From assembly GCA_045126215.1 (NCBI GenBank), contig JBGVOD010000013.1, forward strand, positions 41,777-105,776: a stretch of DNA of 64,000 nucleotides, given 5' to 3'. Origin of the DNA: SVEL01 sp045126215 (GTDB lineage Bacteria; Bacillota; Clostridia; Lachnospirales; Lachnospiraceae). The notes under the pieces were generated by a model. That model worked only from the letters and a program-made list of their open reading frames with translations, made no database searches and was not told the origin of the DNA. Below are positions 1 to 8,633 of this stretch, in pieces (position 1 is the first letter of the stretch; each line of letters starts with the position of its first letter). A program made the translations under genes and the position numbers.

Positions 1-637
1 TCTTTTTACATCTTGGACATATTTTTTTATTATTTCCTAAATATTTTGAAGGGTTTTTGAACTTTATTGGTTGATTTATCATATTATTATCTCCATTAAT
101 TTTTCTCATAAATAATTCAAAGTCGTATATTGAAAAATTCTGTTTATTTTCAAAATACTTTCTGTATACATCATAAAAATCAGTCTGTCTTTTCTGTTCA
201 TCAGGAACATAATTTACAAGGCTTAGAAAAAAATTCCCTACATCCTGCACCACATCAAATTGCTTAACGGGTGCATATATAAATCTGACCATTTTAGTCT
301 GTGGTTCAACATTTATATATCTTATGTCAAGCAACAACCCTGATGTAGGAAGCATAAAATTTTGAAGTTTTTTTATAATGTTTAACACTGAAAATATAAC
401 ATTTATAAAACGTTCTCTATTTATAGCTACACTTATATATTCTGCAAGGGGCAGATAATCTGTGACTTCATAAAGAAGCTCACTTTTTCTTATGCGGCTT
501 GTATCAATATCCATCAATCCAAATACCTGCCCACTTTTCACAACACTAAGCATATGATTATCTATAGATACATCCCGCTTAAGTTTTATTTTTATGTATT
601 TTGATTTTTTTATTTTAACCAAAGATACCTTACTCAT
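1..637 (-). CDS. DUF6382-like protein, N-terminal 212 residues (partial)
   Basis: An uninterrupted minus-strand frame starts at ATG 637 (MSKVSLVKIKKSKYI) and runs off the window edge. The start lies 20 nt after the stop of the giant surface protein at 658, so the two are probably cotranscribed. The visible part reads as the DUF6382 fold that in Lachnospiraceae often precedes an FHA domain; it ends in a CPRCK motif (about residues 206-210) that looks like the first half of a zinc ribbon. An FHA domain, if present, lies outside the window. The family assignment rests on remembered similarity (LLYEVTDYLPL, LLLDIRYINVEP). Function is unknown; a phosphothreonine-signalling role would be inference. 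Confidence 0.7.
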   Translation of the reverse strand, partial: MSKVSLVKIKKSKYIKIKLKRDVSIDNHMLSVVKSGQVFGLMDIDTSRIRKSELLYEVTDYLPLAEYISVAINRERFINVIFSVLNIIKKLQNFMLPTSGLLLDIRYINVEPQTKMVRFIYAPVKQFDVVQDVGNFFLSLVNYVPDEQKRQTDFYDVYRKYFENKQNFSIYDFELFMRKINGDNNMINQPIKFKNPSKYLGNNKKICPRCKK

Positions 638-657
638 ATGATATTTCCTTTACATGC

Positions 658-3600
658 TTATCTCTTTCTTTTTTTCAAAACTATAAGAATTGTAACTGCT
701 CCAATAAATGCTATCACTCCTCCAATAGACAAATAGAAAAATAGTTTGTTTGAATACCAGATTACAAAGAAGTTTGTTGATATTGTAACTTCACGATTAA
801 AATCTGCTATTTTTCCTGATGCAATATCTTCTTCCTTGTCACTATCAATAACATTACCCGCAAGGTCTGTTACCTCAATTCTAACTCTCTGGCTGGTGCC
901 TTCGTCAATACTTGCAGTTCCTTTGTATGAAGTAACATCCTCAAACTTATCTACAACTTGAACAACATTATTGTTTACATACACCTTTACTTGTTTTAAT
1001 CCTATGGCATCAAAGACTTCATAATCAAACGTAATCTTTTCAGCTTTATAGTTTATATCTTCAAGGCCACTTACAGATACAATATCTGGTTTTGTTCTAT
1101 CAATAGCGAATTCTATTTTTAGTCCATCATAACTTAGACTTTGAGATCTGTTTCCGGCTGCATCCGTTGATGTAACTTCTATTACATATATTCCATCTAA
1201 ATCAAAATTTGATTTATCTATCGTATATATATATTCATACCATCCCGATTCAGAATCACTATTTACTGCAACTCTATCAATATTTACATTTGCACCTATT
1301 ATTGGTGTACCATCTCTTGTAATATCCACCTTTATAGAATCTAATAAAACTTCTGTGGCATTGTATTCACGAATTTTAAAGTTGTTGTCTATTTCTGAAA
1401 TAACTTTATTATTTAATTCATACAAACTATTATCAAGTGAATATACAGAACCATATCTGTTTATCGAGAAGGTTACCGAACTTTCCGTTTCTCTTCCTGC
1501 CTTATCAGTAACCCATATTGTAAGCGTATAAACTCCATCATATTCTTGTTCATCAGGGAACTGTTCTATTGTTATTGTTCCACCTTTTGAATTTAAATCT
1601 ATTGTTTTTGTTACAAGATTGGTTACATCCGTATTCTTTAAATTACTTGTGAATGTAACATCACTACCAAAATAAACTCCAGTTTTTACAAGCTTTAATC
1701 TATAACTGTCATAATAATTATCGATAAATGTAATTACAGGAGTTACCCCATTTGCATATGCTGTATTTTCTTTTACATTTGATATGGTAACCATTGGCTT
1801 ACTTATATCAATAGTAAATCTAATTGTCTGTGTGGCAGAAACATTTCCAGCAGCATCTACAGCATTTACAGTTACTGTATATTCGCCTTCCTCGTTAAAT
1901 AGTTTTGTATATGTATCAACCTTTCTGCTGGCAATAAAAATATCAATAGGAACTTCAAATGTCTGACCATTTAGCTCCCTTATGGCATTAACATTAATCT
2001 TACAATTTTCATAATTAGATTCTGTTATAGTTAATGCCATTGATGCACTATCAAGATAAAATGCATTATCAGATATTCCGGTAACAGAACACAAAGGCAA
2101 GGTATTATCAATTGAAAATGTAATTTCAGGTGCAACTGTTTTATTTCCGGCTGCATCCACTGAACAGATAGTAACCTTATATGTTCCATCTTCAGAAAAT
2201 ACAAAACGCGATGTATTTCTATTTGAAACAGCTTTTTCTGCATCTAATGTAAAAATCGTAATCTCATTATCTAATACCCTTGTTACTTCTGCATATGTTT
2301 TATTTCCATTTTCATTGAAGTGTTTTTCGGATACACTTGCATATATATTTACAACTCCTGTATTAAAACTTCCATTATTTACACCAGTTACAGAATTAAT
2401 AACAGGGGCTACCTTATCTACATATACTTTTTTGGTATCGCTTTTTACATTTCCCGCATTATCTGTTGCGACTACATATAATGTATAGGAACCATCTTCT
2501 CTAATAAGAGAATCAATCATATTATTATCAAGTTTTACTTGTAAATCATAACTGTGACATGTTCTCGTATTAAGAGTTACCCTGTTATCCGTTATCTCAA
2601 CGTCATTGATATAACTTTTTATTTCTCTAAGCCCCGATGGATTTATTTTGTCATCTTCTATGTGAACTTTGAATATCACTTCTTTATTATACCATTTTTG
2701 ATTTCCATCTGGATTCGTTTCTGTATTAATCTTGAAATCATCTATTCTATTATCGATATGTATATAGTCGGATTCAAATGCCTTACTATTATTCATATTT
2801 TTTATTTCTGAAAGATTCATAGTACGACAGTTGTTAAATTCGTCCCATATATAAACAGTTGCATTGCCCTTTATTCCCACCGGAAGATTAAAGGATACTT
2901 TTGAATTGTCTATTACTCCATAATATGTAGTATTATCGATATGAAGTTCCGCTTTTGAAATAGCCGACAGGTTATCTCGACAATTAAGTACCAGTTGAAT
3001 ATTATTGTTGAAATAATTTCCGATGGTATAAAAATTCGTATTTCCTTCTGTTATAATCTTATCAACATTCACATCAGGAGATACTTTATCAATATACACA
3101 GTTACTGTCTTCACATCACTTGGATTATCCAGATAATCGTATGCTATTACTTCTATTGTAACACTACCATCAGATGTTACATTTCCACTAGTATCAACTG
3201 TAATTGAATCGCTACCTACAGGAACACTATATTCTTTTGAATAAGCATCGCTATATCTTCCATTTATTACAACAGAACATTTCTTTATTCCAGAGCCTAC
3301 ATTAAAACTATCCAAATCTGTTAAATCAAATTTAACAGATACATCATCCGAATATACATCTTTTCCTGAAATATCTTTATTAACAGTTTCGCTGCTTTTA
3401 ATTATGCTTTTAGTAATAACAGGTTTTAACGTGTCAATTATGAATAAGTTATTTTCTAAAACATCGTCATCTTTTATATCAGCTAACGATTTTATAGTAA
3501 CTCTTCCTGCCCTGTCAGTTACCTTAATTCTTAAATCTAATGCCTGATTTGCATATGTATCTTTATCTATTGTAAAGGTAAGACTCTGTCTTTTATCGCT

Positions 3601-6075
3601 TTGAAATTCATCAACAGTCTTTACTGCAATAACAGTTGAACCATTCAAAAGTTCCACTTTATATAAATGTCCAAATTCAGCTTCTACATTTCCACATTTT
3701 TCAATATCTGCTACAACAACTGATATGTCCACACTATCTTTTGCATATACACCACGAGAAGCTATTGTCGCATTATTTGAAAAACCAAACTGTTCTATTG
3801 TTGGCGCAGAAGTGTCTACCCCGAAGTACTCTCTTTGGCATATCTCTGTCGAACCTTGATATAATATAATTATATGCTCCACATCAGAGCCTCTTGTAGA
3901 TTCATTACACATTATATCATAGCTTGTTCTGCCATCTTGAAACTTTATTGATGCCTCAAGTGCTGACTTAACATTAAGTGTAACTTTATCATTAACTGCC
4001 CATCTGTTTCCATCGGCACCTTCTACAATATCTCCTTCTTCTATATCATAAAATCTACTTGTCTGTTTAACTCCGATTATTTTAACTTTCACAAATCTAT
4101 CATCAAAATAAAAGTTCCTTGCATCTGTAGGATCATTTGGTACAAGATGAATCCGATATGTAATATCCTTATTTCTATTAATTATATTTGGATTTGTAAT
4201 CTTATAATTATCTGTGCCGTCAAATGTAACTGCATCATATCCTACAACAGAAACAGTAGCCCTGCAACTTATTTCACGTCCATTTGTATCATATCCTTTT
4301 ACTTCAAATGGCAAAACAAATCCCGTTCCGTTTCCATCCTCGTCATATATAAACGCACTACTATCTTCTCTTATCTCTATTGTATGTGCTGTATCCCATT
4401 CTACATCTGCATTATTTTCATCTTTTGTAAATACTTTTGTGTTTCCTTTAGATGTTGCAATTTTTATCTGATATGTATCAGAAAGTGTGTTTAACCAGAT
4501 ATATCCGTCTTTTGGCGTTGCAGTAATAGTAACCGTAGCACATTCATCACCTTCATTTGCTTTATGTATAGTCACAGTTCCATTTGTATTATCAACATTT
4601 CCTGCTGTGTTAACAACAGACACTGTGTCCTTATCAACAGAATATGAAATATCATATTTGTCTTCATATCCGCTCTCAACACTTCCAATTACTTTAAATG
4701 TTTTACCTATATCATTGCCAATTACAAAGTTATACTGATGTCCACTATCTACCCTAATTGTCGTTCCATCTGAATTAACCTCTTGAAGTGATAATGTGCA
4801 TATTGCAGGATAAACTTTTAAAATGTATTCTGCAGTGTTAGATGTTCTCCTACATATGGCTGTCACTTTACATGATACATAATTGTCATTGTAATTTACA
4901 CCTTTTACAGTAACTTTTCCATCAGAAGCTATTTCAAAATAATCACCCAGTACTTTACCTTGTGGAATATAATCAGCACTAATAGAATATTCTATATCAT
5001 CCTTGTATACATCATCCATCATTTCAAGTTTTAATGTATAAGGAGTTTCAACCGCATCATAAGATGAATAGGTCTTTGTAACAGTTGTTATCCTGCCACT
5101 ACCTTCCTCAACATCATATACCTCTCCTGATTGAGCTGTATTACAAAATGTAAAAAATCCCATATTTGAATTTCTAACTTCAAAGCAAAAGCTCTTTTCT
5201 TTTAAAAACCTTGCGCAAGGTCCCTCTACATAATTTCCAGAATCTGCTGGCTCCTCAACCAGATCCACCAATTGTAATTTTATCTCTTTTTTTCCAACCC
5301 CAGAATAATTAAGCTGCTTGCATAGATTTGTATTATCGCCTTCTATGCTATTTTCCCCACTTACATCTACAAGCTCACAATCAACAAGCACACAATCATA
5401 TTGAGTTCCATTTACTATATTTTTGTACTCTGTATTTCCAAAAGAATACTCAAGCTTGTAGTTTGATAAATAACCACAATCAACATTTGGACGAAATACA
5501 TAGTTCAATTTATTTAATTGGCCATCTGTCATTCCCGGATCATAATATGATGTGGTAATCTTTTTGTTACCATTTTCAACAGAATAATTTCCATCATCCG
5601 AAAAATTAAAATCCCAGTCAAGTCCATTTTTCAATTCAAGTGTAAGTGTATAATTAGATGTACCATTTGACAATGCTATATCTTCTGATGATGCTATTAT
5701 ACTATTTTCTGGATTGTCATTATCACTTTTAATAACATACTTAGCTCTTATCTTGACATTTTCGAGAGAATCCCTATCGCTTATATCTATGGTATATTCT
5801 TCATTTTCGCCTGACGGATCTGTAATCTTGATCTTGTCGATAGGTGTCTCTTGTTCCCTTCCATCTGCTTCAGATACAAAGAAAAATTGAACTTTTGGAT
5901 CACCCTCTGTAGCTGAATCTGTTACTGTATCACCTCTTGCATCAACTAACTCCACGGTAATCGCTGTAAGTGGTGTATCTGCATATATATTATTTACAGG
6001 TAACAGATACACAATAAATACAAAAGCCATTAAAGCTGCAATTATTCTTTTGTATTTAAATAGATGTTTAATCAT
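658..6075 (-). CDS. Giant membrane-anchored surface protein with bacterial Ig-like repeats
   Basis: This 1805-residue protein starts with a signal peptide (basic MIKHLFKYKRII, a hydrophobic core, then a cleavage-like NNIYADT near residue 33). It ends with a single membrane helix (about 1775-1800) and a KKRKR stop-transfer tail, so the bulk should be displayed outside the cell. From about residue 790 onwards, modules of 90-110 residues each start with an IDxTxP-type motif (IDTLKPVI, IDKVSPDV, VDKVAPVI, IDNTLPLC, IDISKPMV, IDRTKPDI) and contain DAAGN or DxAGN turns, typical of bacterial Ig-like folds. The N-terminal third holds less regular cadherin- or BIG-like segments. No LPxTG sortase motif is present. 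A RBS (GGAGG) precedes ATG 6075. Adhesion or cell-envelope scaffolding is the likely role, by inference only. Confidence 0.8.
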   Translation of the reverse strand: MIKHLFKYKRIIAALMAFVFIVYLLPVNNIYADTPLTAITVELVDARGDTVTDSATEGDPKVQFFFVSEADGREQETPIDKIKITDPSGENEEYTIDISDRDSLENVKIRAKYVIKSDNDNPENSIIASSEDIALSNGTSNYTLTLELKNGLDWDFNFSDDGNYSVENGNKKITTSYYDPGMTDGQLNKLNYVFRPNVDCGYLSNYKLEYSFGNTEYKNIVNGTQYDCVLVDCELVDVSGENSIEGDNTNLCKQLNYSGVGKKEIKLQLVDLVEEPADSGNYVEGPCARFLKEKSFCFEVRNSNMGFFTFCNTAQSGEVYDVEEGSGRITTVTKTYSSYDAVETPYTLKLEMMDDVYKDDIEYSISADYIPQGKVLGDYFEIASDGKVTVKGVNYNDNYVSCKVTAICRRTSNTAEYILKVYPAICTLSLQEVNSDGTTIRVDSGHQYNFVIGNDIGKTFKVIGSVESGYEDKYDISYSVDKDTVSVVNTAGNVDNTNGTVTIHKANEGDECATVTITATPKDGYIWLNTLSDTYQIKIATSKGNTKVFTKDENNADVEWDTAHTIEIREDSSAFIYDEDGNGTGFVLPFEVKGYDTNGREISCRATVSVVGYDAVTFDGTDNYKITNPNIINRNKDITYRIHLVPNDPTDARNFYFDDRFVKVKIIGVKQTSRFYDIEEGDIVEGADGNRWAVNDKVTLNVKSALEASIKFQDGRTSYDIMCNESTRGSDVEHIIILYQGSTEICQREYFGVDTSAPTIEQFGFSNNATIASRGVYAKDSVDISVVVADIEKCGNVEAEFGHLYKVELLNGSTVIAVKTVDEFQSDKRQSLTFTIDKDTYANQALDLRIKVTDRAGRVTIKSLADIKDDDVLENNLFIIDTLKPVITKSIIKSSETVNKDISGKDVYSDDVSVKFDLTDLDSFNVGSGIKKCSVVINGRYSDAYSKEYSVPVGSDSITVDTSGNVTSDGSVTIEVIAYDYLDNPSDVKTVTVYIDKVSPDVNVDKIITEGNTNFYTIGNYFNNNIQLVLNCRDNLSAISKAELHIDNTTYYGVIDNSKVSFNLPVGIKGNATVYIWDEFNNCRTMNLSEIKNMNNSKAFESDYIHIDNRIDDFKINTETNPDGNQKWYNKEVIFKVHIEDDKINPSGLREIKSYINDVEITDNRVTLNTRTCHSYDLQVKLDNNMIDSLIREDGSYTLYVVATDNAGNVKSDTKKVYVDKVAPVINSVTGVNNGSFNTGVVNIYASVSEKHFNENGNKTYAEVTRVLDNEITIFTLDAEKAVSNRNTSRFVFSEDGTYKVTICSVDAAGNKTVAPEITFSIDNTLPLCSVTGISDNAFYLDSASMALTITESNYENCKINVNAIRELNGQTFEVPIDIFIASRKVDTYTKLFNEEGEYTVTVNAVDAAGNVSATQTIRFTIDISKPMVTISNVKENTAYANGVTPVITFIDNYYDSYRLKLVKTGVYFGSDVTFTSNLKNTDVTNLVTKTIDLNSKGGTITIEQFPDEQEYDGVYTLTIWVTDKAGRETESSVTFSINRYGSVYSLDNSLYELNNKVISEIDNNFKIREYNATEVLLDSIKVDITRDGTPIIGANVNIDRVAVNSDSESGWYEYIYTIDKSNFDLDGIYVIEVTSTDAAGNRSQSLSYDGLKIEFAIDRTKPDIVSVSGLEDINYKAEKITFDYEVFDAIGLKQVKVYVNNNVVQVVDKFEDVTSYKGTASIDEGTSQRVRIEVTDLAGNVIDSDKEEDIASGKIADFNREVTISTNFFVIWYSNKLFFYLSIGGVIAFIGAVTILIVLKKRKR

Positions 6076-6084
6076 ATTTCCTCC

Positions 6085-6570
6085 TTATAACACCATATTT
6101 ATCTTTCTCTCTGTAAATTTATATGGTGTCATCTTTACTCCTGCTGCCATAAGCATTTTCTTTGATGCAATAACGCTAGGTGTATCTTTGTATTTATCGC
6201 AGCTATACACTATTTCTTTTATTCCGCACTGAATAATCGCCTTTGCACATTCATTACAAGGAAAAAGTGTAACGTATATTTTGCAGTTTTCAAGACTACC
6301 ACCTCTATAATTAAGAATAGCATTCAGCTCACTATGAGTAGAATAAAAATACTTATTTTCTAGTGGTTCTCCTTCTCTTGACCATGGAAAATCATCATCA
6401 CTGCATCCTATAGGAAATCCATTATAGCCCATAGACAATATCTTGTTGTCAGGGCTTACAATGCATGCTCCCACCTGGGTTCCCGGGTCTTTTGATCTCA
6501 TAGCTGAAAGCATAGCTACACCCATGAAATATTCGTCCCATGATATATAGTCCAATCTTTTTCCTGTCAT
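6085..6570 (-). CDS. comEB: dCMP deaminase (ComEB-like)
   Basis: This 161-residue cytidine/deoxycytidylate deaminase converts dCMP to dUMP for thymidylate synthesis. The zinc site is visible as HSELNA (His plus catalytic Glu) and, about 30 residues later, PCNEC; the substrate side carries GYNGFPIGC, typical of dCMP deaminases. The common HAE is HSE here, a mild variant. It starts at ATG 6570 behind GAAAGG and follows rpiB by 12 nt, so it belongs to the tsaC-ptp-rpiB-comEB operon. No allosteric dCTP-binding insert could be judged. The enzyme acts in the cytoplasm. Confidence 0.9.
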   Translation of the reverse strand: MTGKRLDYISWDEYFMGVAMLSAMRSKDPGTQVGACIVSPDNKILSMGYNGFPIGCSDDDFPWSREGEPLENKYFYSTHSELNAILNYRGGSLENCKIYVTLFPCNECAKAIIQCGIKEIVYSCDKYKDTPSVIASKKMLMAAGVKMTPYKFTERKINMVL

Positions 6571-6582
6571 AATAATTCCTTT

Positions 6583-7026
6583 CTAGTCTTCCAGCTGAGA
6601 AATTCTTCTAACGTGTCTTTCCTCATTTGAAAACTCTGTATCCAAGAATGTATCAACAATTTTTAATGCAAGACCTGGTCCAACAACTCTTCCTCCAAGA
6701 GCAAGAATATTTGCATCATTATGAAGTCTTGTTGCCTCAGCCATAAAACAATCTGTACAAAGAGCCGCTCTAATGCCCTTAACCTTATTTGCAGCTATTG
6801 AAATACCAATACCTGTTCCACAGATAAGAATACCTCTTTCACATTCGCCATCAGCTACAGCATGTGCCACAGCTTTACCATATTCCGGATAATCAACACT
6901 CGCCTCTGAATAGCATCCAAAGTCCTTGTATTCGAGATTTCTCTCGTCTAAATGTTTCATAATCTCCTTTTTTAAAGCGTATCCACCCTGGTCACATCCA
7001 ATTGCTATCATTTCTTTGTCCTCCAT
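6583..7026 (-). CDS. rpiB: Ribose-5-phosphate isomerase B
   Basis: This 147-residue LacA/RpiB-family sugar isomerase interconverts ribose-5-phosphate and ribulose-5-phosphate in the pentose phosphate pathway. The diagnostic segments are the N-terminal IAIGCDQGGYALK, the CGTGIGISIAANK loop carrying the active-site Cys, and ARLHNDANILALGGR. Length is normal for the family. B. subtilis has the same order (ywlC, ywlE, ywlF), which supports the call. RpiB and the galactose-6-phosphate isomerase LacA are hard to separate by sequence, but the neighbours favour RpiB. Confidence 0.93.
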   Translation of the reverse strand: MEDKEMIAIGCDQGGYALKKEIMKHLDERNLEYKDFGCYSEASVDYPEYGKAVAHAVADGECERGILICGTGIGISIAANKVKGIRAALCTDCFMAEATRLHNDANILALGGRVVGPGLALKIVDTFLDTEFSNEERHVRRISQLED

Positions 7027-7031
7027 ATATT

Positions 7032-7499
7032 TTAATTATTGATTTTTTCGCCACTTAGGGAATTTATCCTGTCAATGACATCATCTATTAATGAATCCAT
7101 CTTCAGAAAATGGTCATTATATTCTTCAACCGATTTTCCATATGGAACTTCAACATCTCCACTTCCCCCTACAAATTCCTTTATAGAATAGACATTTACT
7201 GCATTGACATATGTATCATATATCTTTTTCTTAATTCTTTCAGTCATAACTAATACTAAAACGTCTACTCCAAAATCTTCTGCTGAAATCTGTGTCGCAG
7301 TATGTCTTAAAAGATTTAGTCCATTATTTTTTGCGACCTCTACACCCTTCGCATTAGCTGGTTCAGGAAACAACACAACCATTCCTCTTGACTCAACAAC
7401 TACATCTTTATTCTTTATCTTTCGTTTTAAAATAGTAGCCGCAACTGGTGATCTGTATGTATCATCCTGACTCACAAAAATAATCTTATTATATCTCAT
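7032..7499 (-). CDS. Low-molecular-weight phosphatase homologue lacking catalytic residues (YwlE position)
   Basis: The protein has the length (155 aa) and fold landmarks of LMW protein-tyrosine/arginine phosphatases, and it sits between tsaC/ywlC and rpiB, exactly where ywlE lies in B. subtilis. However, the phosphate loop CxGNxCRS reads SQDDTYRS at residues 10-17: the nucleophilic Cys is Ser10, the Gly-Asn pair is Asp-Asp and the second Cys is Tyr; only Arg16-Ser17 remain. The general-acid motif DPYG reads VPYG at 118-121, so the catalytic Asp is Val. Both changes predict no phosphatase activity. The frame is intact with normal spacing (5 nt to rpiB), so this looks like a retained pseudo-enzyme, perhaps a binding or regulatory protein, rather than decay. 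Confidence 0.8.
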   Translation of the reverse strand: MRYNKIIFVSQDDTYRSPVAATILKRKIKNKDVVVESRGMVVLFPEPANAKGVEVAKNNGLNLLRHTATQISAEDFGVDVLVLVMTERIKKKIYDTYVNAVNVYSIKEFVGGSGDVEVPYGKSVEEYNDHFLKMDSLIDDVIDRINSLSGEKINN

Positions 7500-7500
7500 T

Positions 7501-8568
7501 TTACCCCACCTGTATCAATTTGTATCCTGCTGCCTTTATAAGTCTGTTCATTATTGCATATCCGAATTCATCATCATAAAATGTTTCCGAAAGAATAATC
7601 TCTATATCTGTACTGTCAAAATCTCTCAGTACTCCATATAGTCTTTTCGCTATTGTCTCTTCATGACATCTTTCTCCTATAGAGACTACATAATCTGCTG
7701 TGTATTTATCTACTGTCTCATCAGTAGCAATTATACCAACCTTTATTCCCTTCTCCATATTTTCTTTTGCAAATCTATTTATTGTATCGACAACCTTTGA
7801 AATATCTCCCTCGAACATTGTCAAATCTGCTTTTGGAGCATAATGTCTGTATTTCATTCCAGGAGCTTTTGGTTTATAGTCGCCTGAAATACCCTCTTTT
7901 GTTTTTGCATTTACAACTTTATCTTCTGATATTTCTCCAATTACCTCTTCAATCATAGCCTTTGTAATATAACCCGGTCGAAGAAGCATCGGTATGTCCG
8001 TTGTCATATCTATAATTGTCGACTCAATACCTATTCCTACTTCGCCACCATCCAATATCATATCTATCTTTCCATCAAGATCCTCAATAACATGAGATGC
8101 TTTCGTTGGGCTTGGTCTTCCCGATGTATTTGCACTAGGTGCTGCTATTGGAACTCCTGCAGCTTTAATCATTTCAAGTGCAACTTTGTGATTCGGCATT
8201 CTGACTGCAACAGTATCTAAACCTCCCGTGGTTTCATAAGGTACTGTATCCTTCTTTTTAAATACCATTGTAAGAGGTCCCGGCCAGTATCTTTTCATCA
8301 TCAAAACTGCCTTTTTCGGTACAAAAGACGCAACTTCATATAATGAATCCTCATCCGCAATATGAACAATCAATGGATTGTCAGAAGGTCTTCCCTTTGC
8401 TGCATATATTTTCCCTGATGCATTTTTGTCATATGCATTTCCTCCAAGACCATATACTGTCTCAGTAGGAAATGCAACGAGTCCACCATTCTTTAATATA
8501 TTACCAGCCTCTGTCAAATATTCACTTTTTATGTCTGATTCATTACATACTCGCAAAAGAGTTTTCAT
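7501..8568 (-). CDS. tsaC: L-threonylcarbamoyladenylate synthase (Sua5/YwlC type)
   Basis: This 355-residue enzyme makes threonylcarbamoyl-AMP from threonine, bicarbonate and ATP, the first step of t6A37 tRNA modification. The YrdC domain fills about residues 15-205 (FPTETVYGLGGNAYD, KGRPSDNPLIVHI, WPGPLTMVF, SANTSGRPSPT, RPGYIT). It is followed by the Sua5 C-terminal domain (about 235-350), entered by the linker motif PGMKYRHYAP. The full two-domain length marks it as Sua5/YwlC rather than short TsaC. It leads the operon with the phosphatase-like gene, rpiB and comEB; the next gene starts 2 nt after its stop. Confidence 0.93.
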   Translation of the reverse strand: MKTLLRVCNESDIKSEYLTEAGNILKNGGLVAFPTETVYGLGGNAYDKNASGKIYAAKGRPSDNPLIVHIADEDSLYEVASFVPKKAVLMMKRYWPGPLTMVFKKKDTVPYETTGGLDTVAVRMPNHKVALEMIKAAGVPIAAPSANTSGRPSPTKASHVIEDLDGKIDMILDGGEVGIGIESTIIDMTTDIPMLLRPGYITKAMIEEVIGEISEDKVVNAKTKEGISGDYKPKAPGMKYRHYAPKADLTMFEGDISKVVDTINRFAKENMEKGIKVGIIATDETVDKYTADYVVSIGERCHEETIAKRLYGVLRDFDSTDIEIILSETFYDDEFGYAIMNRLIKAAGYKLIQVG

Positions 8569-8633
8569 TACAAATACCAGTCCTTCTATTCAGTCTTAAG
8601 TGACGCCTCTGTTTTCTTGCTACATAGTCTGCG

